Positions 1 to 7,444 of a stretch of DNA of 19,841 bases are shown here, one piece after another. This stretch comes from JAXGPP01 sp964436865 (lineage in GTDB: Bacteria; Planctomycetota; Planctomycetia; Pirellulales; Thermoguttaceae). Where the stretch lies: contig CAYTFK010000099.1 in the NCBI GenBank assembly GCA_964436865.1, forward strand, positions 1-19,841, in the 5' to 3' direction. Position 1 is the stretch's first letter; every line of letters starts with the position of its first letter. The notes beneath the pieces were generated by a model. The model worked only from the letters and a program-made list of their open reading frames with translations. It did no database searches and was not told the origin of the DNA. A program made the position numbers and the translations under genes.

Positions 1-2
1 GG

Positions 3-722
3 GATTTCGGCAACGGTGAGATCGGGAATCTCGGCACGCATCAGATGGACGTGGCACGGTGGGCCATGCCCGCTGGCGCCGCGCCGCAAAGCGTCGCCAG
101 CCTCGGCGGCCGCTTCGGCTACCAGGACCAGGGCCAGACGCCCAACACCCAGTTGACGGTCTTCGATTTTGGCGGTGTCATGCTGTTCTGCGAGCAGCGA
201 GGTTTGGTCGACAAGCAGGAGGTCAAGGTCACGGTGGAGTTCCACACCACCGAGGGCGTGATTAAGGATGGCAAGTTCTTCCCTACGGGTAAGCGGCAGG
301 GCGAGCCGATCAAAGACGCTCCTGTGGGCGGCTTCGCCGATCTAGGCCGGCTCCATTTCCGCAACTTCATCGACTGCGTCCGCAGCCGCAAGCGGGAAGA
401 GTTGAACGCTGAGATACTCGAAGGACATCGGTCAACCCTCCTGGCTCACCTGGGCAATATCTCGTACCGCCTGGGCGACGAGGTTACCCTCGGCATGCCG
501 GCGAAGGCCTTGAGCGGCGATGAACGGGCTTGCGCGGCTTTCGAGGATATGAAACGGCATCTGGCCGACGACGCCGGTCTGGATCTGTCGGGCACCGTCT
601 ATCGCCTCGGTCGCACACTGCGTTTCGATCCCCAGGCGGAGGAGTTCATCGGGGATGCCGAGGCCAACCAGATGCTCGACCGGTCATACCGCGGCCCCTT
701 CGTGGTCCCGCAAAGAGTGTAG
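3..722 (+). CDS. Gfo/Idh/MocA family oxidoreductase, C-terminal part (5' cut by window edge)
   Basis: The frame is open from base 3; 239 residues are visible and the start lies upstream of the window. Family members are NAD(P)-dependent dehydrogenases or related enzymes acting on sugars, inositols and derivatives. The N-terminal Rossmann domain is not visible. What is seen is the C-terminal alpha/beta domain: it opens with GNGEIGNLGTHQMDVARW, a signature very common in planctomycete members, whose conserved His (GTHQMD) lies at the substrate site in characterised relatives. It continues with the beta-sheet segment TVFDFGGVMLFCEQRGL and a helical tail containing LHFRNFIDCVRSRK. The stop is TAG, followed 66 bases later by the preferred start of the DUF6807 gene on the same strand, so the two are probably co-transcribed. 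Family assignment is firm; the substrate is unknown. Many planctomycete members have a Tat signal, but that end cannot be checked here. Confidence 0.9.
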   Translation, partial: DFGNGEIGNLGTHQMDVARWAMPAGAAPQSVASLGGRFGYQDQGQTPNTQLTVFDFGGVMLFCEQRGLVDKQEVKVTVEFHTTEGVIKDGKFFPTGKRQGEPIKDAPVGGFADLGRLHFRNFIDCVRSRKREELNAEILEGHRSTLLAHLGNISYRLGDEVTLGMPAKALSGDERACAAFEDMKRHLADDAGLDLSGTVYRLGRTLRFDPQAEEFIGDAEANQMLDRSYRGPFVVPQRV

Positions 723-778
723 AGATCGGCGGCACCCAGAATGATCGCGGAAACTCAATATCGTAGCCCGCAGAAGCT

Positions 779-782
779 GGAG
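779..782 (+). promoter_or_regulatory. Shine-Dalgarno GGAG for the DUF6807 gene
   Basis: GGAG lies six bases before the ATG at 789. The alternative in-frame ATG at 741 has no such site, and starting there would put 16 extra residues in front of the signal peptide. This decides the start at 789. Confidence 0.55.
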
Positions 783-788
783 TTCATC

Positions 789-1847
789 ATGCGATGCAAC
801 AAGGTCCTCGTGCTGCTAGGTGAAGTCGTGGCGGCCCTACTCGTCGCAGCGGCCGTACCCGCCGCGGAGACGCCCCTGCCGGATGCCAAACCGGTTCCCG
901 ACATGCAAGTGCTGCCGCTGCCCTACAACCAGGCGGCGTTTGAATACCAGGGACGGGAGCTTACCCGGTATCACTTCGGCGACCAGTTGCGACGCCCCTT
1001 CTGGTATCCGATCGTCGGCCCGGCCGGCCGTTCGCTCACGCGGATGAACATGCCCGGCGATCCTGGCCGCTCGCTCACTCGGGCCGTTCAGCCGCAAGAT
1101 CCGAACGCGCCCGAGGACCCCCTCGGGCACAGCCATCAGACATCCCTATGGATCTCCCACAAAGATGTCAACGGCATCGACTTCTGGCGCGACAGCGGTC
1201 CGATCGCGGGGCAGATCGTTCACCAGACGTCGCGCGACGGCCTGCAATATGAGGACGGCCATGCCGCCGCATCCTTGCTCACGCTCAACCACTGGAACGA
1301 CCCCCAAGGCAAGACCTTGATGATTGAACGGCGCCGCGCCACCGTCGCGCCGGGCGACGGCGATTCCTGGTGGATGACCATCGATCTGGAATTCGAGGCA
1401 CCGCCCGGCGGCCGCGTGACCCTCGGCAAGACCCCCTTCGGGCCTATCGGCGTGCGAATGGCCAAGACGATCGGCGTTACCGACGGCGGCGGCCGGATCC
1501 TCAACAGCGCCGGCCAGCGCAACGAGGCCGAGGCGTTTCGCAAGCCGGCCCGCTGGGCCGATTACAGCGGTCCGATCACCGGCCAGCACACTGCCGGCAT
1601 CACGCTGATGGATCATCCGGCGAACCTCAACCACCCCTCGCCGTTCCACGTCCGCGACAACGGCTGGATGGGTATCAGCCTGACACTCGAAAATCCTGTC
1701 GTAATCACTCCGGAGAAGCCTTTGCGACTCCGCTACGGGCTGTGGGTTCACCCCGATGTGCCTGATCTGGGCACACTCGACGGCCACTGGCAGGCCTTTG
1801 CCCGCAGCGAACTCGTTTCGATGAAGAAAGAATCCCAAAAGGAATAG
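789..1847 (+). CDS. Secreted DUF6807 (PmoA-like) family protein
   Basis: 352 residues from ATG 789 (368 from ATG 741). The N-terminus MRCNKVLVLLGEVVAALL...AVPAAE is a good Sec signal peptide: basic n-region, long hydrophobic core, small residues before the likely cut near VPA/AE. The mature part carries the features of the DUF6807 family (labelled 'methane oxygenase PmoA' in some databases, a name that should not be read as proof of methane oxidation): RRPFWYPIVGPAGRSLTR near residues 70-85, HSHQTSLWISHKDVNGIDFW near 115-135, and a C-terminal beta-rich part ending LRYGLWVHPD. The biochemical role is not established; conserved His and Asp residues and frequent linkage to carbohydrate genes suggest a sugar-related periplasmic role (inference). 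Oddity: a 13-residue unit, GRSLTRxxxPxDP, occurs twice in tandem at residues 80-105. Convergent with the minus-strand operon. Confidence 0.85.
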   Translation: MRCNKVLVLLGEVVAALLVAAAVPAAETPLPDAKPVPDMQVLPLPYNQAAFEYQGRELTRYHFGDQLRRPFWYPIVGPAGRSLTRMNMPGDPGRSLTRAVQPQDPNAPEDPLGHSHQTSLWISHKDVNGIDFWRDSGPIAGQIVHQTSRDGLQYEDGHAAASLLTLNHWNDPQGKTLMIERRRATVAPGDGDSWWMTIDLEFEAPPGGRVTLGKTPFGPIGVRMAKTIGVTDGGGRILNSAGQRNEAEAFRKPARWADYSGPITGQHTAGITLMDHPANLNHPSPFHVRDNGWMGISLTLENPVVITPEKPLRLRYGLWVHPDVPDLGTLDGHWQAFARSELVSMKKESQKE

Positions 1848-1958
1848 TGACGGGTCCGAATGGCACTGTCGGGTTGAATTGGGCGCAGCTCAAGCTGGAA
1901 CGAAGTGGGGATTTCTTGGTGAATCTCCCATTCGCCCACTGTTGGTGCGCGCACGCCG

Positions 1959-1984
1959 AAAAGCGGCCCGGTCCCCGTCCGGCC
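1959..1984 (-). terminator. Candidate Rho-independent terminator of the minus-strand operon
   Basis: Read on the minus strand, GGCCGG, loop ACGGGGA, CCGGGCC (one bulged G), then GC and TTTT. It begins six bases after the stop of the lipoprotein gene. The stem is GC-rich but the T tract is only four bases, so this is a moderate candidate. Confidence 0.4.
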
Positions 1985-1990
1985 ACTCGA

Positions 1991-3181
1991 TCAGTCGAGC
2001 TTGATGACGGAGAGCGTACAGGCCTTGTCGTACTTCTGGTTGATGCAGCCGGGCACGGGCCAGTCCATGTTGGAGACGATTAACTCGCGGCCGCGGAGAA
2101 GGACCTCGCAAGGCTGGTCCATGCCGCCGTCCAGCCCGTCAGTGTCCCCGTTCTGGGCTAGGGTCTTCACCGAGCCATCGGGCGAGACGATCTGCACCGC
2201 ATTGGCCTTGGAATCGGCCACATAGATCAGGCCGGACTGTGGGTCGCGGAACAAGCCGTCGGCGCTCTTCATGAAATCGGCCTTGGCGAAGATCTCGTTG
2301 CTGGTCACTTTGCCCTCGGCGTCGAACTTGAAGCGATGCACCGTGCCGTCGGAGAAATTGCCGATGTAGAGGTTGCCGTCGTCGTCGAACGCCAAGCCGT
2401 CGGCGCCCAGCTTGAGCTCCTCGTTATGGGTTTCAATCGTGGCCAGCAGATGCGGGTCATCGCGGTAGTTCTCGGCAAGCTCGACGATGCTGTCTTTCAG
2501 TTCCTCGAGGCGGAAGCGGAATACGCCGCTCAGCGCCGGCTTTGCCTCGGGATCGAGTTGCGTTTCGCTCACGTAGAGGTGATCGCCGTGCACGATCACG
2601 GCGTTCGAAACGCGAAAGCCGGTGATTACGGGCATGATTTCCGCCGGCATGCCGTCTTTCATGGTCACCCGCATCACGCGCGACTGGCGCTCGCCGGTCA
2701 TCTGGTAGTCGGCGAAGAACAGGTTGCCGTCGGGGGCCACGCAGATCCCCAGAGGGCCGACCGGCTTCTCGGTTTCGGGATGATTGGGCAACTCAATAAA
2801 CGGTTCGGCTTTATTTTCGGGCGTGATCTTCATCAACAGCGGCGGTTGGGTGAGATCGTTGAAGTTGGGCACGGAGAGGATGATGTTGCCATCGGGCAAC
2901 AGCGCCATCGCGTCGGGCGTATTGCAGGTGTCGGCGGGTAGTTCGACGAGCAATTCCGCCTTCTTGAGTGGCTCGGCGGGGGAAGCTCCGTCGTCGGCCG
3001 CGGCGTCATCGGCAGGTCCGGCCGCGTCCGCGCTCTCGCCGGACATCGCGCCAGCCGCTGCGCCGTCGACCGACGGCGTCGCCGGCTTGCCGGCGTCTGG
3101 CACAGCGGTCTCACTGCAACCGAAGACGAGCAATGCCAGGGAAACAACCATGCCTTCAACGAGACTGCGACGCTTGCTCAT
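1991..3181 (-). CDS. Lipoprotein with NHL/SMP-30-like beta-propeller
   Basis: 396 residues from the ATG at 3181, chosen because GGAGGT lies six bases upstream. Another in-frame ATG at 3202 overlaps the stop of the upstream gene (ATGA) but lacks that spacing. Residues 1-22 are a lipoprotein signal: MSKRR, a hydrophobic stretch and lipobox LVFGC with Cys22 as the predicted lipidation site. Residues 23-75 form an Ala/Asp/Pro/Ser-rich linker, typical of a tether away from the membrane. The rest reads as repeated propeller blades of the NHL/gluconolactonase type, for example GICVAPDGNLFFADY, GLAFDDDGNLYIGNFSDGTVHRF and GLIYVADSKANAVQIVSPDG. Such proteins may bind ligands or hydrolyse lactones; I cannot identify catalytic metal ligands with confidence, so activity is left open. 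It is the last gene of the operon, 17 bases after the GldA-like gene, suggesting an envelope component serving the same substrate (inference). Confidence 0.8.
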   Translation of the reverse strand: MSKRRSLVEGMVVSLALLVFGCSETAVPDAGKPATPSVDGAAAGAMSGESADAAGPADDAAADDGASPAEPLKKAELLVELPADTCNTPDAMALLPDGNIILSVPNFNDLTQPPLLMKITPENKAEPFIELPNHPETEKPVGPLGICVAPDGNLFFADYQMTGERQSRVMRVTMKDGMPAEIMPVITGFRVSNAVIVHGDHLYVSETQLDPEAKPALSGVFRFRLEELKDSIVELAENYRDDPHLLATIETHNEELKLGADGLAFDDDGNLYIGNFSDGTVHRFKFDAEGKVTSNEIFAKADFMKSADGLFRDPQSGLIYVADSKANAVQIVSPDGSVKTLAQNGDTDGLDGGMDQPCEVLLRGRELIVSNMDWPVPGCINQKYDKACTLSVIKLD

Positions 3182-3187
3182 TGCATT

Positions 3188-3193
3188 ACCTCC
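3188..3193 (-). promoter_or_regulatory. Shine-Dalgarno GGAGGT of the lipoprotein gene
   Basis: On the minus strand GGAGGT stands six bases before the ATG at 3181. It lies just downstream of the stop codon of the preceding gene and sets the start seven codons inside the longest frame. Confidence 0.65.
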
Positions 3194-3198
3194 GTGGT

Positions 3199-4323
3199 TC
3201 ATATGGTGTCACATATTTCGGCAACGATGTCTTTGCGCTCGCGGCCCAGCGCGTCGGCGGCGATCATGGCGTCAACCACGTCGTCGGCACTCGGGCGGAA
3301 CGGGTGATTGCGGCAGAGCGAACCTTCACCGGCGCACATCTGGCCGATGGGCATGAGGCGATCGCGAGTGATGCCGTCGAGTCCCAGGTCGGCGAACGTC
3401 ACCGGCAGGCCGATTTCAATGGCGAAGTCGACGACGGCGAGCTTCTCGTCGACATCGAACTCGTCGTCCAGGCAAAGCTGCGTCACGATGCCGAAGCCGA
3501 CTTTCTCGCCGTGCATCAGCCCCTTGCACTCGGGGACATTGGACAGGAGGTTGCCGACCATGTGGGCGGTGGCGAGTCCGCCGCTCTCGAAGCCAAGCCC
3601 GGAAAGCAGGACATTGGCCTCGACGACCTTCTCCACGGCCGGCGTGACGACGTGGTTCTCGACGTCGCGCTTCGCATCCAGACCATACTTCAGCAGCGTG
3701 TCGTAACAGAGCCGGGCAATCGCCAGGGCCGCCATCGTGGGCTGTCCGCCGGCGATGTTGGAGGCCCGCGACTTGTACGCCGCCGCCGCCTCGATCCAGG
3801 TCGATAGCGCGTCGCCCATGCCGGCCACGAACGCCCGGACGGGGCCGCCGGCCACGACCTGGGTATCGACCATCACCAGATCAGGGTTGAAGGACCAGCA
3901 ATCGAAAGCGATGAAGTTGTGATCCTCGTCGTACCACACCGAAGCGGCGCTGGTGGGCGAATCGTTCGACGCAATGGTCGGGCAGGTAACCATGCGAATA
4001 CCGGCATCGATCGCCACGGCCTTGGCGACATCGAGCGCTTTGCCGCCGCCGACGCCGATCGCGATGTCGGCTCCGGCCGAGCGGGCGATCTCGGTCACGC
4101 GGGCCCGTTCCGCCTGTGTCGCTTCGCCCTGGAAGTCGACCTCGACCAACTCCAACCCGGCCTGCCGGATGCTGGATCGGATCGTCTCGCCGACGATGTT
4201 CTTGACGAGGCCGTCCCACAGGACCAGCGGCTTGCGCCCCAGCGGCTTAAGGCAGGTTCCGATCTCGGCCAGCACGCCTCGTCCCTGGACGTATTTCCGC
4301 GGCGCAATCAGCACGGCCTTCAT
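3199..4323 (-). CDS. GldA-like iron/zinc-dependent polyol dehydrogenase
   Basis: 374 residues, the usual length for glycerol dehydrogenase and related group III metal-dependent alcohol dehydrogenases, which oxidise a polyol to a ketose or dihydroxyacetone-type product with NAD+ in the cytoplasm. The N-terminal Rossmann-like domain has the family loop GVGGGKALDVAKAVA (residues 90-104) and the nucleotide/substrate segment CPTIASNDSPTSAASVWY. The helical C-terminal domain provides the metal site: Asp171 (GMGDALSTW), His254 (GLATAHMVGN) and His271 (MHGEKVGFG), matching in order and spacing the Asp/His/His ligands of bacterial glycerol dehydrogenase. No key residue is missing. Close relatives include dehydrogenases for other polyols, so glycerol itself is not assured. 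It sits in an operon with an aldolase and a hydroxyacid dehydrogenase. Its stop overlaps an in-frame upstream ATG of the next gene. Confidence 0.9.
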   Translation of the reverse strand: MKAVLIAPRKYVQGRGVLAEIGTCLKPLGRKPLVLWDGLVKNIVGETIRSSIRQAGLELVEVDFQGEATQAERARVTEIARSAGADIAIGVGGGKALDVAKAVAIDAGIRMVTCPTIASNDSPTSAASVWYDEDHNFIAFDCWSFNPDLVMVDTQVVAGGPVRAFVAGMGDALSTWIEAAAAYKSRASNIAGGQPTMAALAIARLCYDTLLKYGLDAKRDVENHVVTPAVEKVVEANVLLSGLGFESGGLATAHMVGNLLSNVPECKGLMHGEKVGFGIVTQLCLDDEFDVDEKLAVVDFAIEIGLPVTFADLGLDGITRDRLMPIGQMCAGEGSLCRNHPFRPSADDVVDAMIAADALGRERKDIVAEICDTI

Positions 4324-4328
4324 GAGGG

Positions 4329-4334
4329 CCTCCT
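4329..4334 (-). promoter_or_regulatory. Shine-Dalgarno AGGAGG of the GldA-like gene
   Basis: AGGAGG on the minus strand, five bases before the ATG at 4323; a near-perfect anti-16S match that fixes the start. Confidence 0.7.
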
Positions 4335-4372
4335 GTCTCGGAGCGTGAGGGCTGGGAAGGTTCGGATCAAGG

Positions 4373-4386
4373 CCGGCTAAAGCCGG
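4373..4386. repeat. Intercistronic palindrome, REP-like
   Basis: CCGGCT AA AGCCGG, a perfect 6-bp inverted repeat, lies in the 65-base gap between the hydroxyacid dehydrogenase stop (4389) and the GldA-like start (4323). The form 'xxGGCTAAAGCCxx' followed by AACTACG resembles short dispersed palindromes between genes in planctomycetes and acidobacteria (recollection, not checked). In the transcript it would form a tight hairpin that may protect or divide the mRNA. Confidence 0.5.
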
Positions 4387-4388
4387 AA

Positions 4389-5435
4389 CTACGGCGCACG
4401 CGGGGGCGCGATGCCGTTGACCACCGGCAGTCGGTCATCGCCGCTGAGCCAACGCGACAGGTGGGCGGCCATGAGGCCGGGGCTGTTGCGGAAGGCATCG
4501 AGGGTGCTGCCGGCAAGGTGCGGGGTCAGGGTTACGTTGTCGAGGCGGAGCAACGGGTGATCGGGGGGAAGCGGTTCGGTGTCGAAGACGTCGATGGCAG
4601 CCCCCATGATACGCCGTTCGGCGAGAGATTGCACGAGGGCCGTCTCGTCGACCAGCCCGCTGCGGGCCGTATTGACAAGCACTGCATGGGGCTTCATCAA
4701 GCCCAGTTCACGTTGGCCGATCAGATGGAAGGTCTCCTGCGTGAGCCGCGCATGGATTGATACTACATCGGATTGCTGAAGGAGACTGTCGAGATCGACC
4801 AGCGTTGCCGGCGAGGAGTCACCGGTGACGAACGGATCGTAGGCAACGACGCGGCTTCCCATGGCATGGAGATATCCGGCCAACAGCCGCGCTACGGCGC
4901 CATAGCCGACCAGGCCCACCGTCTTGCCAAATAGCTCCGGGATGGCGTCGCTATTGGGAAACGACCGCCGCCACTGGCCATTCTTGAGGCAGGCATGGCT
5001 GCGGGCAATGTTGCGGATCTCGGTGAGGATCATCCCCAGGGCGCATTCCGCTACGGCGCGGGCGTTGCGGCCGGGGGTGTTGAGAACGCTGATGCCGCGC
5101 TGGGTGGCGCAGGGCACGTCAACGTTTTCCGTGCCGCCACGGAGCACCGCAACAATCTTCAGCCGCCGGGCCGCCGCAAGAAACGAGCAGGGGAGCGGCG
5201 CAAACTGCACGACGACGATGTCGAATTCGTCGAGTCCCCGGACGACTTCGTCGCCAAGCGGAACCGCCTCCGGCCCCCCCTTTTCGATGAGCAGGTTGGC
5301 TTCCTGCAGCGCCACCAGCGTCGGATGCTCCCAGGAGCGGACTTCGACCTCGACGCCGAGGGGCTCGAGTGCGGCGAGCCCGCGGCGCATCACGCCACGG
5401 GGAATATAGGTGTCGCTGATGGCCAGCAGTTTCAT
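4389..5435 (-). CDS. D-isomer-specific 2-hydroxyacid dehydrogenase
   Basis: 348 residues from ATG 5435, chosen because of GGAGGT five bases upstream; a longer frame to 5585 adds 50 Arg/Pro-rich residues that are only a shadow of the overlapping aldolase gene. Members oxidise D-2-hydroxyacids (phosphoglycerate, glycerate, hydroxypyruvate and others) with NAD(P). The NAD domain has GLVGYGAVAR (residues 174-183), where the third Gly of GxGxxG is Ala, with Asp200 at the end of the second strand favouring NAD(H) (inference). The catalytic set is complete: Arg258 (NTARSGLVDE), Glu287 (DVFDTEPLP) and His306 (TPHLAGST). The N-terminal substrate domain includes VLRGGTENVDVPCA and VLNTPGRNARAVAE. No ACT domain is present, so it is not a typical full-length serine-pathway enzyme. 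The start overlaps the aldolase stop as ATGA, implying translational coupling. The substrate is probably a sugar acid linked to this operon (inference). Confidence 0.9.
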   Translation of the reverse strand: MKLLAISDTYIPRGVMRRGLAALEPLGVEVEVRSWEHPTLVALQEANLLIEKGGPEAVPLGDEVVRGLDEFDIVVVQFAPLPCSFLAAARRLKIVAVLRGGTENVDVPCATQRGISVLNTPGRNARAVAECALGMILTEIRNIARSHACLKNGQWRRSFPNSDAIPELFGKTVGLVGYGAVARLLAGYLHAMGSRVVAYDPFVTGDSSPATLVDLDSLLQQSDVVSIHARLTQETFHLIGQRELGLMKPHAVLVNTARSGLVDETALVQSLAERRIMGAAIDVFDTEPLPPDHPLLRLDNVTLTPHLAGSTLDAFRNSPGLMAAHLSRWLSGDDRLPVVNGIAPPRAP

Positions 5436-6304
5436 GGACGACCTCCGGCGGCACCGGCTGATCCGAGGAGCTCGATCTTGTCGCGGACCACCGCAGCGAG
5501 CGACTCTTTGATGGGAGCAAAGAGCTGGTGCGGCAAGGGGTCTTCGCGGCGTTGCGACGCCGCGGCTCGGACGAGCCCCCGGCACATGGCGATGCGGCAG
5601 TCGGCGTAGATGTTGAGCTTGCAGATCCCGTGGCGGACGGCGGCGCGGACCTGGTCGTCGGGCGTACCCGAACCGCCGTGCAGCACCAGCGGCACGCTGC
5701 TGGCGCGGTTCAATTCCCGGAGCCGTTCGATATTGAGATTGGGGAGCGACGTATAGACGCCATGCGAGGTGCCGATCGACACGGCAAGCGCGTCGACATC
5801 CGTCGCCGCAATGAAGCGAGCGACTTCGTCGGATTCGGTGAGGACGTTCTCGCGCTGCATGGTCGCTTCGAGATCCGCCCCGCCGACGTGCCCCAGTTCC
5901 GCTTCCACGCTGACGCCGTAGGGATGGGCGATCTCGACCGCCGCGCGGGTGACGGCCGCGTTCTCTTCGAACGGAAGCATCGAGCCGTCGATCATGACCG
6001 ACGTGAAACCCAGTTCCACCGCCCGGCGAATCGCGTCGAGTTCAACCGCATGGTCGAGGTGCAAGACAACCGGAACCGAGTAGAGGCCGGCGACGGCCTT
6101 GATGAGGCCGGAGAGATAGTGCCAGCCAGCGCCGCCCCCCGATTCGAGATCGGGCGGGAGGCACATCAGATAGACCGGCGATCGGAGTTCGTCGGCCGTT
6201 TCGAGGATCGTGCGGACCATCAGGTCTTCCACACAATCGAACGCCGGCACCGCATAGCGTCCGGCACGAGCCTGAGCGAGCACTTCGTGCGCTGTTGCGA
6301 GCAT
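5432..6304 (-). CDS. Class II (metal-dependent) ketose-bisphosphate aldolase family protein
   Basis: 290 residues, in the range of the FbaA/GatY/KbaY family (about 280-360). These TIM-barrel enzymes use Zn2+ to cleave ketose (bis)phosphates to dihydroxyacetone phosphate and an aldehyde. The diagnostic residues are present: catalytic Asp84 and zinc ligand His85 (LHLDHAVELD), Glu135 (VEAELGHVGG), zinc ligand His181 (SIGTSHGVY) and zinc ligand His209 in the phosphate-binding loop LVLHGGSGTPDD. The N-terminus (AHEVLAQARAGRYAVPAFDCVEDL) fits the family opening. The GatY/KbaY-like brevity and the surrounding dehydrogenases argue for a peripheral sugar route rather than central glycolysis (inference). 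AAGGGG lies four bases before the ATG. It is the second gene of the operon, 58 bases after the SDR gene, and its TGA overlaps the next start. Substrate stereochemistry cannot be read from the sequence. Confidence 0.9.
   Translation of the reverse strand: MLATAHEVLAQARAGRYAVPAFDCVEDLMVRTILETADELRSPVYLMCLPPDLESGGGAGWHYLSGLIKAVAGLYSVPVVLHLDHAVELDAIRRAVELGFTSVMIDGSMLPFEENAAVTRAAVEIAHPYGVSVEAELGHVGGADLEATMQRENVLTESDEVARFIAATDVDALAVSIGTSHGVYTSLPNLNIERLRELNRASSVPLVLHGGSGTPDDQVRAAVRHGICKLNIYADCRIAMCRGLVRAAASQRREDPLPHQLFAPIKESLAAVVRDKIELLGSAGAAGGRP
5441..5446 (-). promoter_or_regulatory. Shine-Dalgarno GGAGGT of the 2-hydroxyacid dehydrogenase gene
   Basis: GGAGGT on the minus strand, five bases before ATG 5435, inside the last codons of the aldolase gene. 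It decides the start against the longer open frame. Confidence 0.7.
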
Positions 6305-6362
6305 TGTTCCCCTTCGTGTCTCTGAGCAAGCAGGCTCCGGCGCCGATGGCCAGAGAACGGCA

Positions 6363-7145
6363 CTACCGCATCAACATCCCCCCTGTGACATCGACCGTTG
6401 CACCGGTCATGTAGCTCGCCCGGTCGGAGGCCAGGAAGACCACCGCGCTGGCGACTTCGGCCGCATCGGCGATACGCCGCAAGGGAATCCGTTTGAGGTA
6501 GTCATCGCGGCCCTTTTTCAGCGCTTCACGGGCCATCTCGGTGGCCATCATACCGGGTGCCACAGCGTTTACGCGAATTCCCTGCGGGGCGACCTCGCGG
6601 GCCAGGGATACGGTAAAGGCCACCACGCCGGCTTTCGAAGCGGCGTAGTGGGCATGGCCGGTGGTGGACCCATGGAAGGCCGCCTGCGACGTGATATTGA
6701 CGATCGAACCACGGCGCCCGCCGGCCAGCCAGCGACGCACCACCTCACGGCAGGTGAGGAAGGTGCCGGTGAGATTGACGGCCAGCGTTGTGTTCCACTC
6801 CTCTTCGGCCATGTCTTTGACATAGGCCGTGGGCCAGACGCCGGCATTGTTCACCAGGATGTCAAGCGGGCCGAGGGCGGCCTCAGCCTGGGTGATCATC
6901 CGCTGAACCTCGTCGGCGCGGGAGACGTCGCCGGCGACCGGCAAAACGTCGACTCCGCTGGCGGCGCGAATCACCTTGGCCAGCTCAGCCGCTTCCGGGC
7001 CGAGGTCGATGCCGCTGCCACGATCGCAATAGTAATTGATGGCAACGCGGGCCCCCTCGGCAGCCAGTCCCAGGCAAATCGCCCGACCAAGGCCGCGCGA
7101 GCCACCTGTTACCAGCGCAACGCGATCTTTGAGGTTCAGGTCCAT
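6363..7145 (-). CDS. Short-chain dehydrogenase/reductase (classical SDR, FabG-like)
   Basis: 260 residues, typical of a classical SDR. The cofactor motif TGGSRGLG (residues 13-20), NNAG (99-102), structural Asn124 and the catalytic Ser153, Tyr167 and Lys171 (YAASK) are all intact; the C-terminal PGMMATEM and TGATVDVTGG segments are also standard. An extra stretch after the second strand (residues 39-50, YCDRGSGIDLGP) lengthens the region that discriminates NAD from NADP, so cofactor choice is uncertain. Automatic naming would give 3-oxoacyl-ACP reductase, but in a cluster with an aldolase and a GldA-like enzyme a sugar or polyol dehydrogenase role is more likely (inference). It appears to be the first gene of the minus-strand operon. 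No clear Shine-Dalgarno precedes ATG 7145. It is divergent from the ABC permease gene. Confidence 0.9.
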   Translation of the reverse strand: MDLNLKDRVALVTGGSRGLGRAICLGLAAEGARVAINYYCDRGSGIDLGPEAAELAKVIRAASGVDVLPVAGDVSRADEVQRMITQAEAALGPLDILVNNAGVWPTAYVKDMAEEEWNTTLAVNLTGTFLTCREVVRRWLAGGRRGSIVNITSQAAFHGSTTGHAHYAASKAGVVAFTVSLAREVAPQGIRVNAVAPGMMATEMAREALKKGRDDYLKRIPLRRIADAAEVASAVVFLASDRASYMTGATVDVTGGMLMR

Positions 7146-7444
7146 CGTGCCGTCGCGTTATGCAAGACTGAAGGGGAAAGGTGCAGGTTCCGGGCCGCGT
7201 GTACAATCGCTATTGAAGCGCCCCGCCGAGCGGAAATGATCGGTCCCCGGCTGAATCGCCTTGTATACCGCACAGTCGACCGGCTTCCAAGGGAAGGCGC
7301 GAGGGGAATCCTGACAAACTCGGGGGCCAACAGGCCGTCGCAATTGCCGCTGGTGGTCAGGGAGGAGTACACTTCTGATGCGAGGCAATGTATGGCGTTC
7401 AGGATAGTCCGTCGTGCCCGGCCGCGGCCAGGAGTCAAAGTGGC
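7146..7444. other. Divergent intergenic region between SDR and permease genes
   Basis: Roughly 300 bases without a credible gene. It must hold the promoter of the minus-strand operon and probably that of the permease. I see no convincing minus-strand -35/-10 pair and no clear operator palindrome. An open frame from ATG 7388 runs into the permease in frame, but its first 19 residues look non-coding. Confidence 0.5.
7344..7373 (+). promoter_or_regulatory. Weak sigma-70-like promoter candidate for the permease
   Basis: TTGCCG and TACACT separated by 18 bases, about 70 bases before the GTG start at 7445. The match is only partial and no other evidence supports it. Confidence 0.2.

Noticed and set aside
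741..788. Longer start (ATG 741) for the DUF6807 protein
   Set aside because: No Shine-Dalgarno site, and it would place 16 polar residues before a clear signal peptide.
1907..1929. Plus-strand hairpin GGGGATT ... AATCTCCC as terminator of the first gene pair
   Set aside because: The stem needs a bulge and a G-U pair and no T tract follows.
1986..1999. Palindrome CTCGA-TCAG-TCGAG over the lipoprotein stop codon
   Set aside because: Short, mostly inside coding sequence and without a T tract; probably chance.
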